Assembly (NCBI RefSeq): GCF_038446955.1
Contig: NZ_CP151803.1
Location: forward strand, 4,836,001 to 4,900,000
DNA length: 64,000 nucleotides
Direction of reading: 5' to 3'
DNA from: Pedobacter sp. FW305-3-2-15-E-R2A2
Lineage (GTDB): Bacteria; Bacteroidota; Bacteroidia; Sphingobacteriales; Sphingobacteriaceae
This document shows positions 43,802 through 52,265 of the stretch, in pieces. Made by a program: the position numbers and the translations under genes. Numbering within the stretch: position 1 is the stretch's first letter; each line of letters opens with the position of its first letter. The notes under the pieces are model-generated. The model did not search any database. It worked only from the letters and a program-made list of their open reading frames with translations, and was not told where the DNA came from.

Positions 43802-44521
43802 TTAAATCCCGTTGATCAGTTTAAATTTAACGGACTGTCTGTCGGATACCTCCAGCAGCTCACCGGTTTTCAAAGCAATTCGAAGCTTCCCTTTAGACAT
43901 TGGAAAGATTTCTTTAATGTAATTCAGGTTAACGATATGGGTTCTGCTGATCCTGAAAAACATCGTTTCCTCCAGTTTTTCTGTCAATTGGTTCAAAGAG
44001 GTTTTTAAGAATGCTTTCTGAGCGCCAAAATAAAGTCTGGCATAATTATCCATAGATTCTATGAGATGAACCTCGCTTAATTTCACAAAATGACAGCGTT
44101 CTCCATCTTTGATAAAAATGGTCCGGTCTGCGGTTAAAGTCTGCTTTTCCGCTTCCTGTTTTTTCCCTTTTTCAGTGACCCGCGCTATGGCCATCGCAAA
44201 ACGTTCATCGCGAATTGGCTTCATCAGGTAATCCAGTGCATTGATCTCAAAAGCTTTAACCGCATACTGATCAAAGGCGGTGGTAAAGATCACTTCCGGC
44301 ACTTCCGCTAAAGAAGCCAGCAATTCAAATCCGGATTCTCCAGGCATCTGGATGTCTAAAAAAATCAGGTCCGGCTTTTTAAGCTGAATTTCCAGTCTTG
44401 CTTCCTCTGCATTTTGCGCTTCTCCTACAATTTTAAACAAGGGATAAGCGGATAATGCCCGTTTAACCTCTTCTCTTGCAGATCGTTCATCGTCGATAAC
44501 CAGCACTGTCATTGTTTTCAT
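43802..44521 (-). CDS. LytTR-family response regulator
   Basis: 239 residues. The receiver domain (1-120) has the acidic pair in VIDDERS (10-11), the phospho-acceptor Asp56 in LIFLDIQMPG and Lys107 of the KPI motif in LDYLMKPIRDERF. The LytTR DNA-binding domain (about 140-235) has ESMDNYARLYF, FLKTSLNQLTEKL and FFRISRTHIVNLNYI. It overlaps the kinase stop by 4 bp, which ties it to that kinase. The hydrolase gene 36 bp downstream is the nearest candidate target. Confidence 0.95.
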   Translation of the reverse strand: MKTMTVLVIDDERSAREEVKRALSAYPLFKIVGEAQNAEEARLEIQLKKPDLIFLDIQMPGESGFELLASLAEVPEVIFTTAFDQYAVKAFEINALDYLMKPIRDERFAMAIARVTEKGKKQEAEKQTLTADRTIFIKDGERCHFVKLSEVHLIESMDNYARLYFGAQKAFLKTSLNQLTEKLEETMFFRISRTHIVNLNYIKEIFPMSKGKLRIALKTGELLEVSDRQSVKFKLINGI

Positions 44522-45627
44522 GCGAGCGGAATTAAGATGGTAGCCAATATAATATTGTGGTCGAAAGGCATCAAAGCAATGCTCGCTTTTCCTTCATACT
44601 GAAGGCTTAGCCGCTCTTCCAGGTTCCGAAGTCCCAATCCTTTCCTTCCTTTTTGAGGGTCCAGCATTCCCGGATTTAAAACACTAATCCGGAGTTCCCC
44701 ATCAGTTTCATTGATCCCTATTCGGATTATTCCACCATTTTTCTCCATTGCAATACCGTGCTTGATCGCATTTTCAACCAGTGTATGAATAGAGAGTGGT
44801 GGAATAAGGATTTCTGCCAGTTTCGGATCCAGTTCGATCTGGCTTTCCATCCGTTCTCCAAACCTGAGTTTTTCCAGTTCCAGGTAATCTTTGACCAGGC
44901 CAAGTTCATCTTTTATGGAGATTAACAGCTCCTGATTCCGATAAAGGGAGGTCCGTAAGAGTTCCGATAAAAGATCAATTCCTCTTCTTGCCGCGTTGGG
45001 ATTATCGATCACCAATGCTTTGATATTATTTAAAGAGTTGAATAAAAAGTGTGGATTGAGTTGTGCAGACAGGTTGCTGAGTTGTACCTCCTTGGCAGCC
45101 AATACAAGGCGGGCATTTTCTTTTGTCGCCTGGATCTCCCTTTGCGCATATAAGTAAAGGTGATAGGCCAATACCCAGATGGAGATCAGGCGAAGACCGG
45201 TCATGAATACCGTGAGCCCGTTATCCGCTAAAAACTGCCGATATGCAGCGAACATTTCCGGAAGAGATCTCTCTATATTCAGTCCATCTACCAGGAAAAA
45301 GTAATTGTTGATCAGGGAAATTTTAGCGCAGATTAAGGTCATGTACAAGATGGCCATCAGCGCAACTGCCGGAACGATGCGCCAGATCAGCTGACCCGTC
45401 TGGAGCTGATTCCATTTGTTCTTTTTCGAGATGTTACGGTAAACATGAGTCAGTCCTATTCCAATCCATACATCAAACACAAAATGAATCAGCCCTGCCA
45501 AAGGACTGAAAAACTGGCTACTTAACATCGCTGGGATCAGCCAATAAAAGGAAGTCAGCGACCAGCCGATGAGCTGACACTTCCAATAAAGACTAATTTG
45601 AGGCTGATTTTTCCCTTGCTTTTCCAT
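44518..45627 (-). CDS. LytS/YpdA-like sensor histidine kinase
   Basis: 369 residues from MEKQGKNQPQ (45627); the longer frame to 45717 is rejected because a -7 box lies at 45638-45645, inside it. Four hydrophobic segments (about 20-160) form the sensor. The His_kinase domain has LSAQLNPHFLFNSLNNIKAL with the phosphorylated His and two Asn typical of the LytS class. The ATPase domain has PLSIHTLVENAIKHG and GKGLGLRNLEER-like GRKGLGLRNLEERL. It pairs with the LytTR regulator encoded next. The signal is unknown. The N-terminal helices lack any recognised ligand domain. Confidence 0.93.
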   Translation of the reverse strand: MEKQGKNQPQISLYWKCQLIGWSLTSFYWLIPAMLSSQFFSPLAGLIHFVFDVWIGIGLTHVYRNISKKNKWNQLQTGQLIWRIVPAVALMAILYMTLICAKISLINNYFFLVDGLNIERSLPEMFAAYRQFLADNGLTVFMTGLRLISIWVLAYHLYLYAQREIQATKENARLVLAAKEVQLSNLSAQLNPHFLFNSLNNIKALVIDNPNAARRGIDLLSELLRTSLYRNQELLISIKDELGLVKDYLELEKLRFGERMESQIELDPKLAEILIPPLSIHTLVENAIKHGIAMEKNGGIIRIGINETDGELRISVLNPGMLDPQKGRKGLGLRNLEERLSLQYEGKASIALMPFDHNIILATILIPLA

Positions 45628-45637
45628 AATTCTTAAA

Positions 45638-45645
45638 CAAATATA
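45638..45645 (-). promoter_or_regulatory. -7 box of the LytS gene
   Basis: The minus strand reads TATATTTG, a perfect TAnnTTTG match, but only 10 bp before the ATG at 45627. If used, the transcript would be almost leaderless. Confidence 0.45.
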
Positions 45646-45787
45646 CCAATCCGGATACCGTATAAAATAAAAAGTACAGGAGCGCAGATATTTGGGGACG
45701 AAAGCAGAATTTATCATAAGAATTCAATTCTTATTTGAGTGTTTGAGGAAATCTTCGCACCTTCGTATCACACCAAACCTGAGAATT

Positions 45788-46288
45788 ATGTACCGCAGTA
45801 TTGAAGATTTCCTGACCACGCGTAAAGAAGAAGAGTCAAGTACCGTTAAAATATTTTCCAATCTTACCGAAGAGACCAAATCAGTTAAAATTCATGAAAA
45901 TGTACGTTCTCTGGAGCGTCTGGCCTGGCATATAACCCAAACACTTACGGAAATGGGTAAAAATGCAGGCTTATTTGAGACCGATCTGCTCCATGAGCTT
46001 CCCATTCCGGCAACCCTTCCTGAGCTGATTGAGACTTACATCAATTACAATACCTTATTGATGCGTACAGTAAGATTAAAATGGACAGATTCCAATCTTG
46101 ACGACCTGGTGAACATGTATGGTGAAGAATGGAAAAAAGGAAAAATTCTTTCTGTCCTGATTGCCCATGAAAGTCACCATCGCAGTCAGATGTCAGTGAT
46201 CATGCGGATGCTTGGTTTGCCCGTTCCCGGAATCTATGGTCCTTCCAAAGAAGAATGGGTGGCTTTCGGAATGCCTCCTATGGAGTAA
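45788..46288 (+). CDS. DinB-like four-helix protein
   Basis: 166 residues from MYRSIEDFL (45788); the upstream frame from 45692 adds a leader unlike the family. Metal-binding histidines of the DinB superfamily are at SLERLAWHITQTL (near 43) and IAHESHHRSQMSVI (near 125-129), the HxxxH pattern. DinB/YfiT proteins bind a metal with three His and often act as thiol- or glutathione-analogue-dependent transferases, though most are unassigned. It is divergent from the LytS gene and its last 11 bp overlap the end of the GH28-like gene. Confidence 0.88.
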   Translation: MYRSIEDFLTTRKEEESSTVKIFSNLTEETKSVKIHENVRSLERLAWHITQTLTEMGKNAGLFETDLLHELPIPATLPELIETYINYNTLLMRTVRLKWTDSNLDDLVNMYGEEWKKGKILSVLIAHESHHRSQMSVIMRMLGLPVPGIYGPSKEEWVAFGMPPME

Positions 46289-47642
46289 GCAATCCTTTTA
46301 CATCTTCATAAACACATGCCGGCCGCAGGTCTTTACTTTTAAGGTTAAACTTCAGGTTAATGACCTTCAGCCCCTTTACATGTCTGGCCCATAAGCCATA
46401 GGCAGGGATTTTTGGACCAAAAGTTTTGATCTCCGGATATTGATCGATGGCCTCGGGAACCACTTGTTTAGCGTCTTCTGTGGTTCCACCTCCGGCGAGG
46501 GTAATTTCTATATGCGCTAATGTTAGATTGGTAATGTCATGACCAGGGACACCCGTGATCAGAATTCCTGTTGGTGGCATCAGCTGTGCATCATCGGCGG
46601 CTATTGCTTTTACATTCCTGATCGTCACCTGATCAAGACTGCCTGTTTGCTGCCTGACTTCCCCTTTTCGGAATACATTGAGCCTGGACCCCAACCTAAA
46701 CAACATGGGTGTCCTCACGTTCTCCATACTGATGTCTGAGATTTCGACATTACTGATCCTGGCGCCATCTACCGATAGTAGTTTTATCCCTCCATTTTTT
46801 GTATCGTAAATATGGCATCCGGAGATTTTGATGTTTTCGAAAGCAGCCATAGACTCTGTTCCGATCTTAATTCCTGCCTGGTTACTCTTTAAACGCAGGC
46901 CAGAAACGACAATATTCCTGCAAGCCATTTTGCTGGAAGTGGTTTTAAAGACCAATGCATCATCACCACTGATAATGTCACAATCTTTAATGCTGACTTC
47001 CTGACAACCGTCGATCCCGATTCCATCATTATGGGCCACGCCAATACTCTCGATCTTAATGCCCTCAATGAGGATCTCTTTACTTTGAAAATAGTGGGAA
47101 GTCCAGGCGCCTGCAGACTTAAGCGTCACTCCTGTAACCTTTAGTCCGGTACAACGGACCATACGAATTAGAAAAGGCCGCAGGCCCCAGCGTTGTCCTT
47201 CAGGGCGGATATCGGTTAAAATGTGTTTTGCTTTGATGGCTGAGCCCTGCCCGTCAATCGTTCCCGCGCCTTCAATACCTATATTCCGCGCATCTACTGC
47301 AACCAGTAAAGCCCAGCCGACCTCAATCCCTAATCCTTCGGTAAAAGGGTCCATATTTCTGTAATCTGCCAGGTCTGTACTGCCCAGCAATACGGCATTT
47401 TTCTCCAGATGAAGGGTCACATTGTCTTTTAAGACAATCGTTCCGGAGAGAAACCTTCCCTCAGGAAAAAGCACTTTGCCTCCACCGGTCTGATGACATA
47501 CGTCGATTGCTTTTTGAATAGCGACCGTGTTTAAGGTGTTTCCATCACCGGTTGCACCATATTTAACAATGCTGACATCGGCCCCTTTTCCGATACCCGA
47601 GAAAGCGAGGGAGATCAACCAACAGCTGATGAGTTTTTTCAT
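46278..47642 (-). CDS. GH28-like right-handed beta-helix glycosidase
   Basis: 454 residues with a signal peptide. The opening VSIVKYGATGDGNTLNTVAI with AIQKAID is the pectin-lyase-superfold entry shared by GH28. Motifs NDGIGIDGC and SGDDALVFKT give the three catalytic aspartates of the GH28 site. The canonical G-H-G and R-I-K motifs are missing; in their place stands NQAGIKIGTES. So a polygalacturonase or related exo-galacturonidase/rhamnogalacturonase role is likely, but the exact substrate is uncertain. It follows the GH36 gene by 6 bp and forms an operon with it, suggesting plant cell-wall side-chain breakdown. Confidence 0.85.
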   Translation of the reverse strand: MKKLISCWLISLAFSGIGKGADVSIVKYGATGDGNTLNTVAIQKAIDVCHQTGGGKVLFPEGRFLSGTIVLKDNVTLHLEKNAVLLGSTDLADYRNMDPFTEGLGIEVGWALLVAVDARNIGIEGAGTIDGQGSAIKAKHILTDIRPEGQRWGLRPFLIRMVRCTGLKVTGVTLKSAGAWTSHYFQSKEILIEGIKIESIGVAHNDGIGIDGCQEVSIKDCDIISGDDALVFKTTSSKMACRNIVVSGLRLKSNQAGIKIGTESMAAFENIKISGCHIYDTKNGGIKLLSVDGARISNVEISDISMENVRTPMLFRLGSRLNVFRKGEVRQQTGSLDQVTIRNVKAIAADDAQLMPPTGILITGVPGHDITNLTLAHIEITLAGGGTTEDAKQVVPEAIDQYPEIKTFGPKIPAYGLWARHVKGLKVINLKFNLKSKDLRPACVYEDVKGLLTP

Positions 47643-47648
47643 ATTTTT

Positions 47649-49814
47649 TTATTCTGCAATCAGTTCAAATACAGCGCTACTTAAAGGAATAATCTTTCCC
47701 GCAGACAGGTTCAAACCGATTTTCATGAGGTAATCACCGGTATAAGATTTCCCATCATCCGGATGTACGGAGACTGCATCAGGCAAGAGATTGATCTCCT
47801 TGATTTTATATTTTTTTTCCGGGTCCAGGCCAGATAACAGGACCTTTCCCATGTATTCTTTTCTTCTGAAATTGAGGAGGTAACTGAACAGTACAGCTTT
47901 ACTTTTTTCTTCATTTACGTACATTAACACCGCTCTGTTTTCTTCATAAGGCGAAACCAGGCGGTATAAATCACCAAACCAAATGACCTCGCTGATTCTT
48001 TTATAATTTTTCACGGCCGAGGCACTAAACCGGATTTCTTCCGGACTCAGGTTCTTCACCCGGATGTCATAACCCAATTTCCCCATCATCGCCACATCTG
48101 TACGGAACTTCAGCGATTGTTTCCCCATTGAAGTGACATGACTGGATACGGTAAGTGAAGGAAAAAAGTTCAGGTATCCCCATTGAATAAATACCCTTTC
48201 CAGGCCATCGGTATTGTCGCTGGGCCAGAATTCCGTGAAATATTTTAATCCGCCATAATCTACACGTCCCCCTCCTCCGGCACAAAGCATGATGGGCAGA
48301 TGAGGGTATTTTTTTCTTAGACGTTCCATAATGGCATACAGGCTTTTCGTATAATCGATAAACAGATTTCCCTGATTTTCCTTCAGAAAAGGAGAATAGG
48401 TATTGGTCAGCATCCGGTTACAATCCCATTTTATGAAGGCAATGTCTGGATTCTTCAGCATCAGGTCATTGACCGTATTGAAAACAAAATCCTGCACTTT
48501 GGGGTTGATCAGGTCCAGCACCAGCTGATTTCTGGAATAGGACTCTTCCCGGTTTGGCAGCTTCAAAATCCATTCGGGATGCTGCTCATACAGCTCACTT
48601 TTAGGACTGATCATCTCCGGTTCCAGCCAGATACCGAATTTCAGATCCCGGCTTCCCGCAGCTTTAATCAAATGCCCCAAGCCTGCAGGAAGTTTCTTTT
48701 GATCTACCTGCCAATCGCCTAACGCCGTTTTATCCGCATCTCTGGGGTACTTGTTGCCAAACCAACCGTCGTCCAATAAAAACAGATCAACTCCAAGCTG
48801 TTTTGCACCATCGAACAGTTCCACCAGGACCTCCTGATTAAAATCCATATGGGTCGCTTCCCAGTTATTCAATAGGGTTAAACGCGGTTGTTCTCCACCA
48901 GGAATCTCATATTTCCTCGCCCACCGGTGCAGATTTCTACTGGCCTGGCCTTTTCCTTTATTGCTATAGGTAAAAATAAAAGCAGGGGTTTCAAAGCGCT
49001 TTCCTGCTGGCAATTTATACTCGGAAGCCCAGGGATTCATGCCATTGATCATCCTTAGAGAATTCTGCTGATCAATTTCAAAGGAACATTGAAAATTCCC
49101 TGACCAGGCCAGCGTACCAGCGATCAGTTCTCCGTTATTTTCATCTGAAGGCTTATTGAAAGACAAGAAAAAAGCTGGTGCACGGTACATATGAGCCCTT
49201 GTTCCCAATTTGCTATCCAACACCTTTATTCCGCTGGTCAGCAGACTTTCTTTCATTCTCATTTCCGTCATATAATCTCCGTCAAACTGGCTGAGCCAAT
49301 ATTTTGAAGCTTCAAAATGAAGCATGGAAGACGCATAATTGCTGAGGATGACCGCTTTCTTTTCCTGATGTTTAATTTCTGTCCAGGTTTTCAGCACATC
49401 ATCTTTGAAATAGGCAGAAAAATGAAGGACCACCTCTACCGGATATTTCGGATCTTTAAGCGTAATCGTGGTAAGGTTAAGATCATCTCCTTTCTTCTCT
49501 GTTTTATGGCCGGCATAGCGTAAATCCAGGGAGGGGTTTCCATCAGCATGAACCATGCGGATGGCCGGTTCAAAAAGGTCGCCCATTCCGGCACCAATAT
49601 AAGCCTCATGTCGCGTAGACTGCAGCAATTCAGCGTCTGTAGCGTGACTCGGCTTTTGTCCGAAATAGCTTTGATAGAGCTTCCCATTGGTGCCGACGGT
49701 AAAAACAAGTAAACTATTTTTCGTTTCAATCAGCAATTGCTGAGCAGTGCCAGCTACAGCAGTCAGACTATTAACAAAAAGTAGAACAACAAAAACGCAG
49801 TGGTATTTTTTCAT
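47649..49814 (-). CDS. GH36 alpha-galactosidase
   Basis: 721 residues, the usual length of GH36 enzymes, with a signal peptide ending near VAGTAQQ. The N-terminal supersandwich (about 30-300) is followed by the barrel motifs LLDDGWFGNKYPRDADKTAL and LGDWQVDQKKLPAGL. FIKWDCNRML carries the nucleophile Asp (about residue 462), and FWPSDNTDGLERV the acid/base Asp. This is retaining hydrolysis of alpha-1,6-galactosides such as raffinose or galactomannan side chains. It is first in a two-gene operon with the GH28-like protein. A 12-bp palindrome lies about 100 bp upstream. Confidence 0.94.
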   Translation of the reverse strand: MKKYHCVFVVLLFVNSLTAVAGTAQQLLIETKNSLLVFTVGTNGKLYQSYFGQKPSHATDAELLQSTRHEAYIGAGMGDLFEPAIRMVHADGNPSLDLRYAGHKTEKKGDDLNLTTITLKDPKYPVEVVLHFSAYFKDDVLKTWTEIKHQEKKAVILSNYASSMLHFEASKYWLSQFDGDYMTEMRMKESLLTSGIKVLDSKLGTRAHMYRAPAFFLSFNKPSDENNGELIAGTLAWSGNFQCSFEIDQQNSLRMINGMNPWASEYKLPAGKRFETPAFIFTYSNKGKGQASRNLHRWARKYEIPGGEQPRLTLLNNWEATHMDFNQEVLVELFDGAKQLGVDLFLLDDGWFGNKYPRDADKTALGDWQVDQKKLPAGLGHLIKAAGSRDLKFGIWLEPEMISPKSELYEQHPEWILKLPNREESYSRNQLVLDLINPKVQDFVFNTVNDLMLKNPDIAFIKWDCNRMLTNTYSPFLKENQGNLFIDYTKSLYAIMERLRKKYPHLPIMLCAGGGGRVDYGGLKYFTEFWPSDNTDGLERVFIQWGYLNFFPSLTVSSHVTSMGKQSLKFRTDVAMMGKLGYDIRVKNLSPEEIRFSASAVKNYKRISEVIWFGDLYRLVSPYEENRAVLMYVNEEKSKAVLFSYLLNFRRKEYMGKVLLSGLDPEKKYKIKEINLLPDAVSVHPDDGKSYTGDYLMKIGLNLSAGKIIPLSSAVFELIAE

Positions 49815-49915
49815 AAATCTTAGTTATAAATCGGCATTTTGCGGTTAGAAACAATTTATTTTCATTGTTCATGAGCTGATCCGCCAATTTGTGGATTTCA
49901 TGGAAATGATCAGTT

Positions 49916-49927
49916 GCCAATATTGGC
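49916..49927. promoter_or_regulatory. Palindrome upstream of GH36
   Basis: GCCAATATTGGC is a perfect 12-bp palindrome about 102 bp upstream of the GH36 start and 134 bp upstream of the DUF4397 start. Nothing else in 49815-50060 is recognisable. It may be a sugar-regulator operator. Confidence 0.4.
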
Positions 49928-50060
49928 TGGATTATCAATGATCTCAGCATTTGTAAATTATTTTCATTCCTGCTGTTGCGTTTTACTACAGAGCATCGTT
50001 TTAATAGAGAAAGTGTTAATGGCCATTAACCAATTACTAATTTTTATAAAAACCTTAAAA

Positions 50061-50777
50061 ATGAAAACAATGACTAATTATTTTTCTCCAATAGCCAAAA
50101 CGTTAGTATGCGCCTTAACATTAACCTCGATTTTCAGTTCATGTAAAAAAGACAAAGATGTAGTTTACCCTCCAGTGGTAAAACCAGCAGTTCTTACCTT
50201 GGTTCATGCCGCGGCTGGTGTTGCTGAGCTTGATTTTTACGTTGACAAAGACAAAGCAAATGCAGCGTCATTTGCTTACAATACGACAATACTTGATCTA
50301 AAAATCGCGAAACCTGGTAAAAAAGAATTAAGCGTGACTAAAAAAGGCGTAGCAGATATCCTGGTAAAACTTCCGGTTGAATTTAAAGAAGACAAAGCTT
50401 ATTCTGCTTTTGTGACCGACAAAACAGCAAGTACAATTGTTTTTGTGGAGGATGACCTTAGTGCTCCTGCTGCTGATAAAGCAAAGATTCGTTTCATCAA
50501 CCTAAGTGCTGATGCCGGACTTCTTGACCTTGCGATTACCGGAAAAGCGGAAGCACTGATTGCGAAGAAAGACTTTAAAGAGTTCAGTCCTTTCATCGCT
50601 GCTGAACCAGGTGCAGAGATCAATTTTGAGATCAGAGCAAATGGTACTGCAACCGCTTTAGCGACCCTTCCAAAAGTAAAAATCGAAAAAGGAAAGATCT
50701 ATACCATCTGGGCTAAAGGTTTGAAAACTGCTCCTGCAGCTAATGCATTAGCGCTTGCAGTAATGGCCAATAAATAA
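50061..50777 (+). CDS. DUF4397 lipoprotein
   Basis: 238 residues from MKTMTNYFSPIAK (50061). The longer frame from 49914 starts inside the palindromic region and is rejected. The lipobox FSSC (about residue 27) is followed by KKDKD, predicting a surface or periplasmic lipoprotein. The family DUF4397 pattern occurs twice: LVHAAAGVAELDFYVDKDKA, then RFINLSADAGLLDLAITGKA. It is an Ig/beta-sandwich-like domain of unknown function, often in cell-surface proteins. It is rich in Ala and Lys. It is monocistronic, and a shared terminator lies about 170 bp after it. Confidence 0.85.
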   Translation: MKTMTNYFSPIAKTLVCALTLTSIFSSCKKDKDVVYPPVVKPAVLTLVHAAAGVAELDFYVDKDKANAASFAYNTTILDLKIAKPGKKELSVTKKGVADILVKLPVEFKEDKAYSAFVTDKTASTIVFVEDDLSAPAADKAKIRFINLSADAGLLDLAITGKAEALIAKKDFKEFSPFIAAEPGAEINFEIRANGTATALATLPKVKIEKGKIYTIWAKGLKTAPAANALALAVMANK

Positions 50778-50944
50778 GGCTAAAAATACTGGAGCTGTCC
50801 GGACCTCATTTTCAACCCCATCTGTCATACTGAACCAATTAGAACTTCCCCCAGGGCTATAACAAAGCGGATGACAGCATCAAAAAAATTAAGAATTTAC
50901 GGATGAGCGCGTAAAGGATGAGTAAGGGCGGCTCCTATTAAAAC

Positions 50945-50980
50945 AAAAAAAGGTATCCTTTATCGGGGATACCTTTTTTT
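50945..50980. terminator. Bidirectional intrinsic terminator
   Basis: GGTATCC (50952-50958) pairs with GGATACC (50967-50973), flanked by A-run on the left and T-run on the right, a strong terminator in both directions. It sits between the DUF4397 gene and the convergent gene at 50988. The remaining gap 50778-50944 has no gene. Confidence 0.85.
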
Positions 50981-50987
50981 GTTTTCA

Positions 50988-51293
50988 CTAAGACTCTACC
51001 TCATAACTATCCTGAGGCTGTACCAAAGCAATATGATGTTCTTTAAACAGCGCTCGGCAGGATTTACCTTTTACCTCGAAATTCGCAAGTTCGCCAACCT
51101 CCAGGCCAAACAATACTTCAAGAATCCGTACCGTTTCATAAGGAATATCCTTATCATCGCCCAACTGAAGCTTCCTATAATTGTGAAAAGTATTGATAGA
51201 AGCTTTGATAATTTCGGGAATAAGCCGCTTAATTAGCTTATGCTGATTATAAGTTAGCTTTTCCATACATTCATTAATCTTATACTTGTCCAT
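50988..51293 (-). CDS. Small HTH-like protein of unknown function
   Basis: 101 residues, no signal peptide. LTYNQHKLIKRLIPEIIKAS, then INTFHNYRKLQLGDDKDIPY and ETVRILEVLFGLEVGELANF read like an XRE/Cro-type helix-turn-helix with its dimer helix. The spacing of hydrophobic residues supports this. The last part (GKSCRALFKEHHIALVQPQ) is not recognised. A DNA-binding role is inferred, and its targets are unknown. It ends next to a bidirectional terminator. Confidence 0.6.
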   Translation of the reverse strand: MDKYKINECMEKLTYNQHKLIKRLIPEIIKASINTFHNYRKLQLGDDKDIPYETVRILEVLFGLEVGELANFEVKGKSCRALFKEHHIALVQPQDSYEVES

Positions 51294-51690
51294 AATCCTG
51301 ATTTAAAGTGAACGAAGAAGATTTTAATGCACATTTTTTTTTCATACGTTAGTTTTTTTATGGTTAATTAAACTACGATCTAAAAAAACCCTATAATAAA
51401 CCCCGTACTCGGCTATGGCCAGGCCGCATATCAGTTACACGGTGGTTTAAACAACGTTGATCTCTAAAATTTAGGTTACCATCCGGGCGAATGGCAGAGT
51501 AAGATTATGACAACAATTTTGCTGTTCCTATAATTAACCCTCTCTTACCTCAAAATTAAGCAGTTAACATGAAAAATGCAATAGAGAATAAAAAAATTAA
51601 CAGCACTACCGAAAGAATTTGACATTCTCTATCTTTAAATCACAGCTTGAACATCAAAAGTTGAAAGACAATAACAATAATTATTCATCA
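51294..51690. other. Non-coding gap, nothing recognised
   Basis: About 400 bp without a supported gene. An in-frame upstream start for the next gene at 51619 exists but is unlike the family. A string TATCTTTA at 51630-51637 is one base off a -7 box. I see no other structure. Confidence 0.4.
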
Positions 51691-52242
51691 ATGGAAAACA
51701 AAGAAATCAATCAGCTCATGTCTGATGAAAATGACCACCTGAAAAAGCTTCATCAGATCGTAAAAGACACCATCGAGGAGGAACAGCTTATTGTGAATAA
51801 CCTGCTGAATCCCCCTGAGGAAATGATCAGCAAAGGACAAAAAATTTCAGATAAGGTAGCCCGTTTCGGTGGAAGCTGGGTGTTCATCATCTGGTTTTTA
51901 ATAGTACTGGTCTTCTGGATCATTTATAATTCTTCAGCCTCTGGAAAAGCCGCCTTTGATCCCTATCCTTTCATCCTGATGAACCTCATCCTTTCCTGCA
52001 TTGCCGCCTTGCAGGCGCCCATCATTATGATGAGCCAGAACAGACAGGAAGAAAAAGACCGGATGAGAGGAGAAAATGATTACCTGATCAATCTGAAAGC
52101 GGAGATGGAGATTCGCAAGCTCCATTTAAAGATGGACCTTTTACTGGAAGAACAGATCAAAACGATTTACGATACGCAGTCCAAACAATTTTTGCTGCTG
52201 GAAGAAATCTGTGAAAAGCTCAACAGACTAGAGTCAAAATAA
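51691..52242 (+). CDS. DUF1003 membrane protein
   Basis: 183 residues from MENKEINQLM (51691). The core is the DUF1003 pattern: GQKISDKVARFGGSWVFIIW, then a first helix (VFIIWFLIVLVFWIIYN), a short loop AAFDPYPFILMN and a second helix (LILSCIAALQAPIIMMSQNR). The long charged tail is probably coiled coil. Members are inner-membrane proteins of unknown function found widely. It is convergent with the virJ/acvB-like gene. The family call is strong; the function is not known. Confidence 0.88.
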   Translation: MENKEINQLMSDENDHLKKLHQIVKDTIEEEQLIVNNLLNPPEEMISKGQKISDKVARFGGSWVFIIWFLIVLVFWIIYNSSASGKAAFDPYPFILMNLILSCIAALQAPIIMMSQNRQEEKDRMRGENDYLINLKAEMEIRKLHLKMDLLLEEQIKTIYDTQSKQFLLLEEICEKLNRLESK

Positions 52243-52265
52243 AACCAGGACAGGTTTTCGGGGGA

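Noticed and set aside
49914..50060. Longer N-terminus for the DUF4397 protein
   Set aside because: The extension runs through a palindrome and lacks sense, while the internal ATG at 50061 gives a proper lipoprotein signal peptide.
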